Origin: Buddleja alternifolia
Lineage: Eukaryota > Streptophyta > Magnoliopsida > Lamiales > Scrophulariaceae
Assembly: GCA_019426215.1 (NCBI GenBank)
Contig: CM033400.1
Span: forward strand, 10,896,568 to 10,960,567
DNA length: 64,000 nucleotides
Direction of reading: 5' to 3'
Below the pieces are notes generated by a model, which was not told where the DNA came from, made no database searches, and saw only the letters and a program-made list of their open reading frames with translations. A program made the translations under genes and the position numbers. Positions 1 to 11,100 of the stretch are shown piece by piece; the stretch's first letter is position 1; each line of letters begins with the position of its first letter.

Positions 1-859
1 CAACCTTCCAATCGTAAATACCGTATAAGTGTAAACCCTTTGTTCACATACCCCAATCAAGTGAGAGTCATGGTTATGTCAAACTCACTGGACTTGACCA
101 TATGTATTAATTATAATAATACGAGATCATTGAGACCGATTTAGTGCCTCGCACAATCGTCTCTTTTTTCTTTGGCCAAAGACTTTGATCTTTAGTTATC
201 TATAATCACATAAGGTACTTTCTCACTCACTTATGAGAGAAACTTTCTCACTCACTTATGAGAGAACAAATCCCATATTAGATATCAGCTAAGATTACCA
301 CTTGCCCATCAAGCCACATTTCGAGGTCGACCCCACAAACGGGTGAATTTGGTCTAACTACTCTACTGAAATACTTGACGTCACAAGTGCATCTTCAGCC
401 TGATACTTCAGGTCAAAGGTTCACTTATACCTATTATGCATAATCAGTTCTGCCATTGACAGTCACAGTGAAAACCCATGTGACAGAACCGATGCGAGTC
501 GTGTTCGAGCATATCAGTTCCACTAATGTGCCTACTATCTTAAACTCCCACCATCACATGGTGCTCGACTGGCACTCCCATGTCAGGGCTAAGATTGTAC
601 AAGTGTTCTAAGACTTTATTTGTCCATTAAAGACTTCATATTACTTGCGAACGTGTTTAAGTGATCAAGATTGATCTCTCTAGTGACAATCTTTCTATCC
701 CATAAGAAGTAGAGGGATCGCACTGAAAACATGGACAAAACGTTTTACACAACTTATAGATGCAGATAAGATTTAAGTGAAAAATAAATAATGCCTTTAT
801 TATAAATATCAAATAAGTTCATTCTATCCTCTATGGCATCTGAGGGTATAATCCTAACA
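1..859 (-). repeat. LTR (probably 5' LTR) of a Ty1/copia-like element D, cut by window edge
   Basis: Read on the minus strand, the LTR begins at 859 with TGTTAGGATTATACCC and runs out of the window at position 1. The stretch 505-859 matches 37227-37599 in reverse complement, including the shared blocks around the 'catgtgatgg' and 'gcatctataagt' motifs, so this is a dispersed repeat with a defined start. No purine tract lies just upstream of its start (860-900), so it is more likely a 5' or solo LTR than a 3' LTR. There is no coding capacity. Confidence 0.6.
217..266. repeat. Perfect 25-bp tandem duplication
   Basis: A unit of the type ACTTTCTCACTCACTTATGA is present twice in direct succession (217-241 and 242-266) inside LTR D. 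It is probably replication slippage. Confidence 0.85.
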
Positions 860-1227
860 TGCGCTACTTGTGGTAGTAGACCTGCAGGACGACCAACATG
901 AAGAGAGGGGAGGATTCACTTCTAGTAAGTGGATTCGATACTACGACCACTGGTGGACCATCGCCATGACTAATCAAACATGTCATTTGAAGTTTCTTGG
1001 AAGAATGGAGTATTAAACACTCAAAGAAGAAGTGGAGTACAAAAAAGTCAATCAATGGTTACGATTTTTTAGATCTATCTGGAGAGGATGGTTCGTCTTA
1101 GCTTCATAGATCAAGTGGCTATGTAGTTGAGGCAACGTGGCGATTTCGTCAACTTAGCCCACAACACTTGTTTCTTTTCAACTCTTACAGCTTGACTACG
1201 TCAAACTTTAGAGTTGGGGGGACTTAT
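860..1227 (+). other. 3' internal remnant of LTR element E with polypurine tract
   Basis: No recognisable protein is encoded here. The stretch ends in a purine-rich tract GAGTTGGGGGGAC (1211-1223) immediately before an LTR start at 1228, which is the arrangement expected at the 3' end of an LTR retrotransposon. The rest of the element is missing or displaced by LTR D on the left. Confidence 0.45.
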
Positions 1228-2524
1228 TGATGTGAGTGGAAAATAGTCTTTGGACCAAGCTAACTAAATCAGTACTTATTGGGCTTAAACCCAATGGATT
1301 ATGGACTTGGACTCTTCTAGAAAGCATACGACTTAGTTGGAGGTCCCGTCGACCCGACCTGTGTAGTTGGAGCAATGATAATTATGGCAAGCTTGGAGAC
1401 AAGATCTGATCAATCACAAGACTTATCATATATAGAACTGCGGAGATCAGCCTAGAAATCCTATATATTTACCATTTATACCTGATTACATATATCTCAA
1501 AATAGATGGATCATGATTTATTCTCATTGCCTTATGTATTTTAGGCATAGTTGACTTACCATCATGGTTCGCCGTAACGGTCGCGGTGGTTGTCGCGGAA
1601 GCCACTATTTCAGTTCCATGGCAATGTCGCAGAACTGTCGCAGACGTTCCACAATTTTTTGGCTTAAATTGCTCAAAAATTATAAAAAAAAATTCCTAAA
1701 AAAATAAATAAATAGTAAATATTGTATTGAATGTCTAACTTTCTTAATTGGAAGATTTTGAACAACAAAGTCTAATAAAACGGAATGCAGTTTGGCTTGT
1801 AACTCTGAAATAGAATTATATAATCCTTGCAATTTGTATTACTACGAATTGTCTTTCTTCTCTCTTTTCTTTCTTTTCCTCCTTGTAATAATTTCTTTTC
1901 TTTCCTTTTTTTCCTTGTCTTCTCAAAAAATCCTTTAATCTTAGTTTAATAGCTACTTCTCCAAATCTCTCCATCCATCCACTCAAATCTCAAATAGTAA
2001 GGTGTTAGCATTTTAGTAGTTTGAAAATGGGCTGAGGAATAGGAAAAGACTCTTCTTCTGCCTTCTTCTTCTTCTTCTAACCCATCTTCTCCCAGATCCC
2101 CTTTCTCTATACTAAAGAAAAATTACTCCCGTTCCAGTCGTTCCGTCGCCGTGAATTTGCCAGAACGGCAGCGTCACAGCCATATCCCGCCCGTCTCACC
2201 GTTTTTAGGCCGTTCCACAGCGTTCCAAGTTAAAAAACGAGATGGCATGGAACTTTGAAACGCCGAGGGCCGTTCCCGTTCCAGCTGCTTTCGCGGCGTT
2301 CCGGCGAACCATGCTTACCATTCTAGTCTACCCATCAAACTCTTGTATAAATACCCCCTATGAGGATGAATAAACGAAGCTATAATTTACACACATGGAC
2401 GTAGGTTTCCATTAGACCGAACCACGTAAATTTTTTGTTCATATATTTATATTCTTATGATTTAAATTATATTAACATATATTATATTGTATTATTATCA
2501 TTGGTGTAAAACTCACACACATCA
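1228..2524 (+). repeat. 3' LTR of a Ty1/copia-like element E, interrupted by a hAT element
   Basis: The LTR starts TGATGTGAGT and ends CACACACATCA, giving the short inverted ends usual for LTRs. Without the nested hAT insertion (1563-2313 plus one target copy) it would be about 540 bp. A TATA box (TATAAATA, 2346-2353) is followed by a segment containing 'ggacgtagg' and 'gaaccacgtaaat', resembling the R/U5 region common in plant copia LTRs. A polypurine tract abuts its left edge. No second LTR copy is in the window. Confidence 0.6.
1563..2313. mobile_element. Non-autonomous hAT element (751 bp) nested in LTR E
   Basis: The terminal inverted repeats are CATGGTTCGCCGT (left) and CATGGTTCGCCGG (right end, reverse complement), 12 of 13 identical. 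The element is flanked by a perfect 8-bp target-site duplication CTTACCAT (1555-1562 and 2314-2321), as expected of hAT transposition. Both ends are GC-rich with CCGTTCC-type motifs; the middle is T-rich and non-coding. No transposase is seen. Confidence 0.85.
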
Positions 2525-3231
2525 AATATATTTAATCAATAAAATATTATCTATTATTTCATTTATATACTATTAACATAATCATTATTTCTAACTAACT
2601 CAATCATTTCACGCACCTCATCAAATTATCAATTACAACTGTATTGAAACACATTCAAAAGTAGCTATTATTTTCACACAAAAAGCAGAAAACACAATTC
2701 CCCATATATTTTCAAGCAAAGTAAAATATACACATCCAAAAAATTCTAAGTATTTTTTCCCTAGTTAAAAACATTTATAGAATGTTGATGGTCAAAGTGC
2801 GTGCGGAATGCGGAAGTGGGAGTAGGTAGAGGAATTATTTAAAGAATTTTTATTGCTTATATTTTTTAAAGGTGGATTAGCTTAGTCTTTTTTAATAGGT
2901 GGATTCAACAGATCAGATGTTCAAATACTTCCACGCCGCCCCGACAAACACTAACAGCTTTACAAAATTAAACTAATTAAATAGCTAATACATAGATTAG
3001 CTAGGCACACTTTGGAGATTTTTCTTGAGAATTCAGGCACTACCTTGACCGTACTAAACACGCTACAATCATTTCAATTTATTTTATCATGCATAGTAAT
3101 ACATACATATAGAGAGGAAAATTCTTGTTCGCTTCCTGTTAGACTAAACATAAGTGTATTTCATAAAAAGAATATATTATACTTGCCATTTGATTAGTCA
3201 CTCAATTTCCACAATACACTTGCATGTTTCC

Positions 3232-3267
<36 letters not shown>

Positions 3268-3448
3268 ATGTATGTATGAATATGCATATTATCCAGTGAT
3301 ATTTTTTATTTTTTTTTGGTAAGTTCTATGTGGATCTAGTTCTGAAGTAATACTACCAAATATTTTTTTAATTCTCAGAACGAAAATTCTATAGATTGAG
3401 TTTAGCTGAAATTAAATTAAATACCATACATAGCAAAGGAATTTATAT
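2525..3448. other. AT-rich intergenic DNA with a (TA)n/(TG)n microsatellite
   Basis: No gene is visible. A compound microsatellite of TA then TG then TATG units lies at about 3231-3277. A short stretch at about 3170-3205 resembles 12113-12148 inside a MITE, so part of this region is old repeat. Confidence 0.5.
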
Positions 3449-3684
3449 GGAAAAATTACACACGGACCCCTTACGTATTGTGTAATTATCAAAACCTCCT
3501 TGCACTTATTATAAATTACCAACACACAAGTTTACAAAGGTAAAATTATAAGAATATTTTGACGCACAAGGGATGTAATTATAAGAAATCATCAACATGA
3601 AGGGGTGTAATGATAATTTTCAATAAATGATGGGATTTTTGATAATTACGTAATAATTGAGGAGATCTGTGTGTAATTTTCCCT
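3449..3684. mobile_element. Foldback MITE with GGRAAAATTACACAC ends
   Basis: The left end GGAAAAATTACACACGGA and the reverse complement of the right end GGGAAAATTACACACAGA form an imperfect inverted repeat. Similarity continues inward through a GTAATTATCAAAA block on both sides. Length is about 236 bp and it is non-coding. I could not find a clear target-site duplication. The ends resemble those of the Mutator-type MITEs near 20244 and 20631. Confidence 0.6.
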
Positions 3685-4027
3685 CATTACATATATCATT
3701 GATTCACTAAGAGGAGTGACTGACTAATAATACAATTCCACTTAATTATACGTATAATGTAATTAGTTGGATTCTGCAAACTTTCCCCTTATTGAATCAT
3801 GAGCTGAGTCCTCACTCCCGAAGACTTACGTACTTTTCAAGACTCACATACGGTCAAAAAAGCTACTTATAATGAAATTTCACCATGAACCTCACATGAA
3901 ATGTCATGGAAATATCCCATGCAAATGCAACTATGAAACCACCTGTCTACACAAACACACATATATACACACACACACACCATTAATCACACATAAAACG
4001 CACACACACACACACTCTTGTACACAC

Positions 4028-4495
4028 ATGGAGTACTCTTGGAGAAGAAAAACTTATTACAATAATCAAAAATCATTAGCAGGAAGATCCAAGGGCGCCA
4101 TTAATGCACCCTGCAAAAAGCACCCAAAACACAAACAATCTCCCGGTGTATGCTCCCTTTGTCTAAGAAAAAAACTTTCACAATTATCGTCCAATACTAA
4201 TAATCATTCTTCACTTGCGAAAAAATATACTCCATCTTCTTCTTCTTCTTCATATATTTCTTCTTTGTCTTCCTCTGATGCTTCTTCGTATTCGTCTCCT
4301 GTGGTGAGTTATACGCATTGTCTGGACTCAGAAGGCGGAAAATCCATGAGGATTTTTGCCCAAAACATTCTCAAGAAGAGTAGGTCAATGGCTTTTGTCT
4401 TGCAGAGAAGAAATGATCATGAGAATGGAAAAAATATTGAAATCAAACTTGGGTTTTGGTCCAAATTGTTATCACGAAGAAATTATAAGGATTGA
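4028..4495 (+). CDS. Small uncharacterised plant protein with Cys/His motif and GFWSKLL C-terminus
   Basis: This is a single-exon ORF of 155 codons. I chose the ATG at 4028 because the frame upstream (from 3872) is an artefact of ACAC-rich DNA coding for repeated Thr/His, and because the protein-like composition starts here. Visible features in order are a basic N-terminus (MEYSWRRK), a compact motif CKKHPKHKQSPGVCSLCLRK (about residues 28-47), a serine-rich low-complexity stretch (about 67-90), a basic segment with FAQNILKKSRSMAFVLQRR, and the end GFWSKLLSRRNYKD. The Cys/His motif plus the GFWSKLL tail recalls a group of uncharacterised land-plant proteins. This is recognition from memory, not a search. 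Function is unknown. No signal peptide or membrane helix is apparent. The likely 3' UTR contains a 21-bp piece identical to the MITE end at 3661-3681. Confidence 0.7.
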   Translation: MEYSWRRKTYYNNQKSLAGRSKGAINAPCKKHPKHKQSPGVCSLCLRKKLSQLSSNTNNHSSLAKKYTPSSSSSSYISSLSSSDASSYSSPVVSYTHCLDSEGGKSMRIFAQNILKKSRSMAFVLQRRNDHENGKNIEIKLGFWSKLLSRRNYKD

Positions 4496-4570
4496 AGCTC
4501 TCCACAACTATGATCAGAGAAAGGGTTATTGCAGAAGTTCGTTAGTACCGGAGATCTGTGTGTAATTTTC

Positions 4571-4983
4571 TGTATGGTGGTAGCTAGGTCATTTTTTAGG
4601 CTATTAAGCGAAATATATATATAGATAGATATCGCTCAATCATCTTATTTTGGACTTTGTCTATCTAATGTAAATCACAGATATGGAGATAGATGAAAAG
4701 GGATGAATACTCATATGTTCCTTTTTCTTTTGTCCTGAAAATTTGTGTTTCTATATTAATTTGTAGGGTAAAAGGTAGGATTGTGAATTGAGTCGGACCT
4801 GCTCAAAGCCCAATGGCTAGGTCTATTTATAGTTTGGCTGAGCTTAATTAAATATAAACCAAGCTGAGTTTGAGTCCTTAAATTAGGCTCAATAAATTTG
4901 TGAGCCGAGCTTGAGCTTAGACTAACTTAGCTCGAAGCCCAACTCGTTTAAAACTTTAGGATATATATTAAACATTAATAATA
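4571..4983. other. Intergenic DNA with old GAGC-rich repeat
   Basis: No gene is seen. The segment 4790-4950 carries repeated 'gctcaaagccca', 'gagccgagcttgagc' type words, like the segment 11430-11630 on the other side of the large inverted-repeat element. It is probably an old DNA-transposon fragment. Confidence 0.35.
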
Positions 4984-5442
4984 GGGAAAATTGGTCAAAA
5001 ATCCCTAATCCTTTAAAATTAAAAATCATTACCTGCCCATATTTTACATGATGAACTCCCTAATTCATAATGTAAATTTGGATTCACTCCCTGCCCACCT
5101 GAAAAGACGAAAATGCCCCTCATTTTATCATTTTTTATTCACCTTCTTCTCCACTTCTCTCTTCTCTCTTTTCTCTTCTCTCTCCTCTTTTCTCTTTTTT
5201 CTTTTCCCCTTCACCACAAATCCAATACATAGACTTTTCCAGATTGAAATTGTTTAAAGGTGACACCATTTGTTCTCCATGATAAAAGAAACAAATCGAG
5301 ATCCATATTGATTCCGTTCCAAGTATAATTTTTATTTTTATTTTTGAATTTCATATGAACAGCAACTGCAGTACGCATAAGTCATGTTCGACGTATATTT
5401 AGTGCACAATCGATGTATTCTCAATTGATATTTAACAGTTTA

Positions 5443-6120
5443 GCGCAATCTTATGAGAAATTTTATAAGGCATTGTAACGTGCTCGGAATCATAAACCAT
5501 TTTTTTCTTTTGAAAGTAGACACATAGGGCTTTCTAAATAAGTATGTCATATTATCAAGAAACGACTGGTATAAAACAGTTTTTGCTTCAAACATAAGCT
5601 AAAATTTAATGACAGTTTTGTGTGATTTCACGAGAAAGTTTATAGCGCATTGTAGAATGCTCGGAATCATAAACCATTTTTTTTTCTTTGAAAGTAGACA
5701 CATAGGATTTTCAACAAATGTATGACATATTGTCAAGAACAATCTAGTATGAAATAATTTTTTATTCAAACGTAAGCTAAAAGTTTTCTATAGTTTTGCG
5801 CAATCTTACGAGAAATTCTATAACAAGTTGTAGGATGCTCGAAATCATAAATCATTATTTTATTTTGAAATAGACGCATAGAGAGTTTTTAATATGAATG
5901 ACACATTATCAAGATACATTTAGGATGAAGCAGTTTTGTCTAAAACGTAACCTAAAATTTGTCGGCAGTTTTGCGCAACTTCACAAGAAAGTCCATCACG
6001 CACTGTACGTTGCTCGAAATAATAAACTATTTTTTTCTTTTAAAATTAGACATATAGGGCTTTCTGAAATAGTATGACACATTATCAAGAAATGTCTAGA
6101 ACTAAATAGTTTTTCCTTAA
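5443..6120. repeat. Left-arm tandem repeat, about 177 bp x 4
   Basis: Units can be phased by the motif GCGCAATCTTA or its variants, starting near 5443, 5620, 5799 and 5973 (spacing 174-179). Each unit also carries 'ctcggaatcataaacca' and 'cacatagggctttc' blocks. The same unit occurs five times inverted in the right arm. Confidence 0.8.
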
Positions 6121-6129
6121 AAAATAAGA

Positions 6130-7140
6130 TAAATTTCTAGGCATTCATATGTTGATATTATGTACTAATACATCATATTAAGTGTACCTATACGTCGATT
6201 GATAGATAATAATACATCAATTGACTAAAATTCATACATCAATTTGAATGTACTAATATGTCATATTAAATATATTATTACGTCAATTGATAGACAACCA
6301 TACGTCATTTTAAAAAAATAATATGCCAATTGACTTGCAACCATGAGTCAATATTATATATTAATACGTCATATTAAGTGTACCTATACGTCGATAGATA
6401 TACAATAATACGTCAATTGACATGCATTCATACATCAATTTGAATGTAATAATACGTATGGTTGCAAGTCAATTGATTAGCATTCATATGTCAATTGAAA
6501 TGTACTAATACATCATATTAATTAAATGTATTTTAGGTTAATTGATAGGCAACCATACGTCGATTTCACAAAATAATACGTCAATTGACTCGCAATCATA
6601 CGTCAATATTATATATTAATACGTCATATTAAGTGTACCTAGCACGTTTGTATAATTGACTTGAAATACATCACTTAAAATGTATAATTTATATACACTA
6701 ATACTTCAACTTATTTGACCACGCACATCATTAGACTACACACGTACGTCATTAGACTATACATACGTCGTTAGATTATATACGTACGTCGTTCTTATTA
6801 AAATAATATGTCATCTTAAATGTTGATACACAACCTTTATATTTAAATAATACATCTTTTTAGTTGTAACAATGCATCATTTCATATGTAATAATACTTT
6901 GGTTTGTTGTTGAAATACGTCATTTAAAATGTATAATTTATATATACTATAATACATCAATTTATTTGGTCACATACGTCATTAGACTACACATCTACGT
7001 CATTAGACTATACACATACGTCGTTAGATTATACACACGTCGTTTTTATTAAAATAATACGTCATCTTAGATGTTGACATACGGCCTCTATATTTATTAA
7101 TACATCCTTTTAGTTACAACAATACATCATTTCATATTTA
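6130..7140. repeat. Left inner array rich in TACGTCA motifs
   Basis: Irregular tandem units contain ATACGTCAATTGAC, CATACGTCAAT and CACACGTACGTCATTAG. They are in the opposite orientation to the right inner array (7640-9745). Non-coding. Confidence 0.75.
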
Positions 7141-7150
7141 ATAATACTTA

Positions 7151-7216
7151 CCCCTAGACCCTAAATCCTAAACCCTAAATCCTAAATCCTAACTCCTAAA
7201 CCCTAAATCCTAAACA
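7151..7216. repeat. Degenerate telomere-like CCCTAAA/CCTAAAT repeat
   Basis: About nine units of CCCTAAA, CCTAAAT or ACCCTAA type sit in a row near the axis of the palindromic element. CCCTAAA is the usual plant telomere unit. Only some units are exact. Confidence 0.7.
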
Positions 7217-7639
7217 CTATGACACCACATACCCTAAAACTAATTGTTATGAAATTCAATGTTCATTGTTCACATTTATCTAAGCAAATTATGCATTTAA
7301 TATAATTCAATGTACATTTTTTCACTAACTAGTGTTACTTTGTGTTTTCAAAACACAATGTTCACATATACTACAAGTAGTGATCACTTGACTTTTCTTT
7401 GTAGTGTTGAGATACTCATACACATGATTATACTTAGGCATGTTATATATTTAAAAATTATTATTTATGATGTCATGAAGGTGCATTAAACAACATAATT
7501 GAAGCAAAATATGCATTAAATAGATATACCAAATACTATGTACATCCATACTTATACTAGTTATCACTTGACTTTATGTGTAAGAATTTATGGTTTTGAG
7601 ATATTTATACACTTGAGTAAACATATTGAATATTATTTA

Positions 7640-9745
7640 TTTATGACATATCTTTACCAATGATCCAACGTATCGTTACAAGTAAATATGTATTGTTACA
7701 ACTAATATGATGAATATACAATGAGGCATTACTACATATGCAAAGTCGTATTATTACATAAAAATTGACTTATTATTACATATCAAATGACGTATGATTA
7801 CATATAAATTGATGTATTATTACATATACAATGACATATGTTTACATATAAAATGGCGTATTATTACATATGAAATGACGTATTATTAAATATTAAATCC
7901 CGTATTATTACATATGAATTTACATATTATTACATATCAAATAATGTATGGTTACATATAAAATTTCATATTATTATATATGAATTGACGTATTATTACA
8001 TATCAAATGACGTATGGTTACATATACATTGACGTATTATTACATATAAATGACGTATGGTTACATATATATTGACGTATTATTACATATAAATGACGTA
8101 TGGTTACATATACAATGACGTATTATTACATATCAAATAATGTGTGGTTACATATACATTGATGTATCATTACATATAAATGATGTTTAAGGTTACATAT
8201 ACATTGACGTATTATTACATATAAATGACGTACGGTTACATATACATTGACGTATTATTACATATAAATGACGCATTACTATATACCAATTGACGCGTGG
8301 TTACATAAAATATATTGTACTATTACATATGAATCGACATATTATTACATATCAAATGATGTATGGTTACATATAAAATGTCGTGTTATTAGATATGAAT
8401 TGACATATTATTGCATATCAAATGACGTATGGTTATATACACATTGACGTATTATTACATTTAAATGATGTATGGTTACACATACATTGACGTATTATTA
8501 CATATAAATGATGTATGGTTATATATACATTCACATATTATTACATATAAATGATGTATGGCTATATATCAATTGACGTATGATTACATATAAAATGCCG
8601 TATTATTATAGACGAATGGACATATTATTACATATCAAATGATGTATGGTTACATATAAATTGGCGTATTATTACATATCAATTGACGTATAGTTTCATA
8701 TAAATTGACGCATGACTACATATGAATTGACCTATTCTTACATATCAATTGACGTATGGTTGCATATAAATTGGCATGTTCTTACATATCAATTGATGTA
8801 TGGTTGCATATCAAATGCCATATTATTACATATGAATTAATGTATTATTAAATATCAAATGACGTATTTTCACATGACAATTGATGTATGTGTACATGTA
8901 AATTGACGTATTTTTACATATAAAACGACGTATGGTAACATACAAAATGAAGTATTATTGCATATTAATGACTTTATTTCATTTAAAGGATGTGTTCTTA
9001 CATACAAAATGAAGTATTATTACATGACAATTGATGTATGTGTACATATAAATGATGTATTTTTACATAAAAATGATGTTTGGTAACATACAAAATGAAG
9101 TATTATTACATATATATAAATGAATTTTTAGTTTATTTAAATGACTCGTTCTTACATATGAAATGACGTATTATTACACATCAAATAACGTATTTTTACA
9201 AGACAATTGACAAATGTATACATGTAAATTGACGTATTTTTACATATAAAACGACGTATGGTAACATACAAAATGAAGTATTATTGCATACTAGTGACTT
9301 TATTTCATTTAAAGGACGTATTCTTACATATGAAATGACGTATTATAAAATGACAATTGACGTATGTGTACATGGAAATGACGTATTTTTACGTATAGAA
9401 CGACGTATGGTAACAAACAAAATGAAATATTATTACATATAAATGACTTTTATTTTATTTAAAGGACATATTCTTACATATGAAATGACGTATTATTACA
9501 CATCAAAAGATGTATTTTCACATGACAATTGACGTATATGCACATATAAATTGACGTAGTTGTATATATATAATGACATATGGTAACATGCAAAATGAAG
9601 TATTATTGCATATTAATGACTTACATGACAATTGACGTATGTGTACATATAAACAACGTATTTTTACATATAAAACGACGTATGGTAACATACAAAATGA
9701 AGTATTATTTCATATATAAATGACTTTGTGTTTCATTTAAAAGAC
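7640..9745. repeat. Right inner array: TGACGTATTATTACATAT / TGACGTATGGTTACATAT units
   Basis: A long AT-rich array of 36-45 bp units alternates 'gacgtattattacatat' and 'gacgtatggttacatat'. Around thirty exact TGACGTA heptamers were counted by eye, along with many one-base variants. From about 8870 the unit changes to a longer higher-order form containing 'ttacatacaaaatgaagtattatt' that recurs several times. Non-coding on both strands. Confidence 0.8.
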
Positions 9746-9876
9746 ATATTCTTACTAGATATTTCTTGATAATGTGTCATACATTTTCAGAAAACTCTAT
9801 GTGTCTACTTTGAAATAAAAAATTAATGATTTATGATTTCCAGTATTGTACAATACGTTATGGATTTTCTCATGGA

Positions 9877-10600
9877 GTCGCGCAAAACTGTCAATAAATG
9901 TAGCTTATGTTTGAAGCAAAAACTGTTTTTTACTAGATGTTATTTGATAATTTATTATACATGTTTGCAAAGCCCTATGTGTCTATATTGAAAGAAGTTA
10001 AATGGTTTATAAATTTGAGCACCGTACAATCTGTATGGACTTTCTCGTGAAGTCGCGCAAAACTGTTGACAAATTTTAGCTTATTTTTTAAGGTAAACTT
10101 GTTTCATACTACAGATTTCTTAATGATGTGTCATATATTTTCAGAAATATCTATGTGTGTATCTTGAAATTAAAAAAGTGGTTTATGATTCCGAGCATTG
10201 TACAGTGCGTTATAGACTTTCTCGTAAAGTCGCGCAAAACTGTCGATAAATTTTAGCTTATGTTTGAAGGAAAAATTGTTTCATACTAGAAATGTTTTGG
10301 TAATGTGTCATATATTTTCAAAACTCTCCATATGTATACTTTGAAATAAAAAAAATTGCATATGATTTCGACCACCATACAGTGCGTTATAGACTCTATT
10401 GTGAAGTTGCGCAAAACTGTTTATAAATTTTAGCTTATATTTGAAGATAAAATTCTTTCATACAAAACATTTATTGATAACGTCTTATGTAATTTCCGAA
10501 AGCTCTATGTGTCTATTTTCAGACGAAAAAAGCGATTTATGATTTCAAGCATCCTACAGTGCATTATGGACGTTTTCGTGAGGTCGTGCAAATCTGTCAA
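9877..10600. repeat. Right-arm tandem repeat, about 177 bp x 5 (inverse of left arm)
   Basis: The motif GTCGCGCAAAACTGT or variants starts near 9877, 10052, 10229, 10406 and 10584, with spacing 175-178. Units are the reverse complement of those at 5443-6120. Confidence 0.8.
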
Positions 10601-11100
10601 CTTATCATATGAAAATACGTCAACTATGCACAAAAAATACGTCAATATGTCTTATCGATACTGCAATTATTGTACATATGAAATTTGAAAAAAAAAAAGT
10701 ATTTTACTCGAAATATAGACAATACGGATTTCGATTTGTTCCTGTTATTGTGGGGAATAAAACGGTGTCATCTTTGAACACATTTGATCGCCGAAAAAGT
10801 ATATGTAATCGGATTTGTGGTGAAGGAGAAAAGAAAAAAAGAGAAGAGATTTGAGGGAGAAGATGATTGAAAAATTAATACAGTGGGGTACAGGGGAGAG
10901 AAGAAAGCATGAAGAGAGAGAGAGAGAGAAAGAGTGTTTTGTAATTTTGTATTTAATTGAAGATATTTTTGTCTTTTCACATCAATTAGGAAGTGGATCC
11001 AAATTTGTATTATGAATTAGGGAGTTGATAGTTTAAAAACATGGGTGGGGACTGATTTTAAAAATATATTAGTGAGTGAGGATTTATCTCCAATTTGCTG

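Larger units (their letters stand above)
4984..11100. mobile_element. 6.1 kb inverted-repeat element, Mutator-like or foldback type, no transposase
   Basis: The left edge GGGAAAATTGG and the reverse complement of the right edge CAGCAAATTGG begin arms of more than 1 kb. Their sequences match in inverted orientation: a TCCCTAATTCATAAT block, a CT-rich tract, a CCTTCACCACAAATCC block, then 177-bp tandem units. Flanking 9-mers TTAATAATA (4975-4983) and TTAATAAAA (11101-11109) agree at 8 of 9 positions, consistent with a 9-bp Mutator-type target duplication with one later change. The interior is non-coding and made of TGACGTA-bearing arrays whose orientation flips between the two halves. No ORF of transposase length is present, so it is non-autonomous. 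A foldback element or a rearranged palindrome are alternatives. Confidence 0.6.

Noticed and set aside
3872..4027. N-terminal 52-codon extension of the small gene
   Set aside because: It is made of Thr/His codons from an ACAC microsatellite; the ATG at 4028 gives a protein-like start.
7640..9745. CRISPR-like regular repeats
   Set aside because: The units are AT-rich, imperfect and not separated by unique spacers of uniform length, and the DNA is plant nuclear. It is a tandem array.
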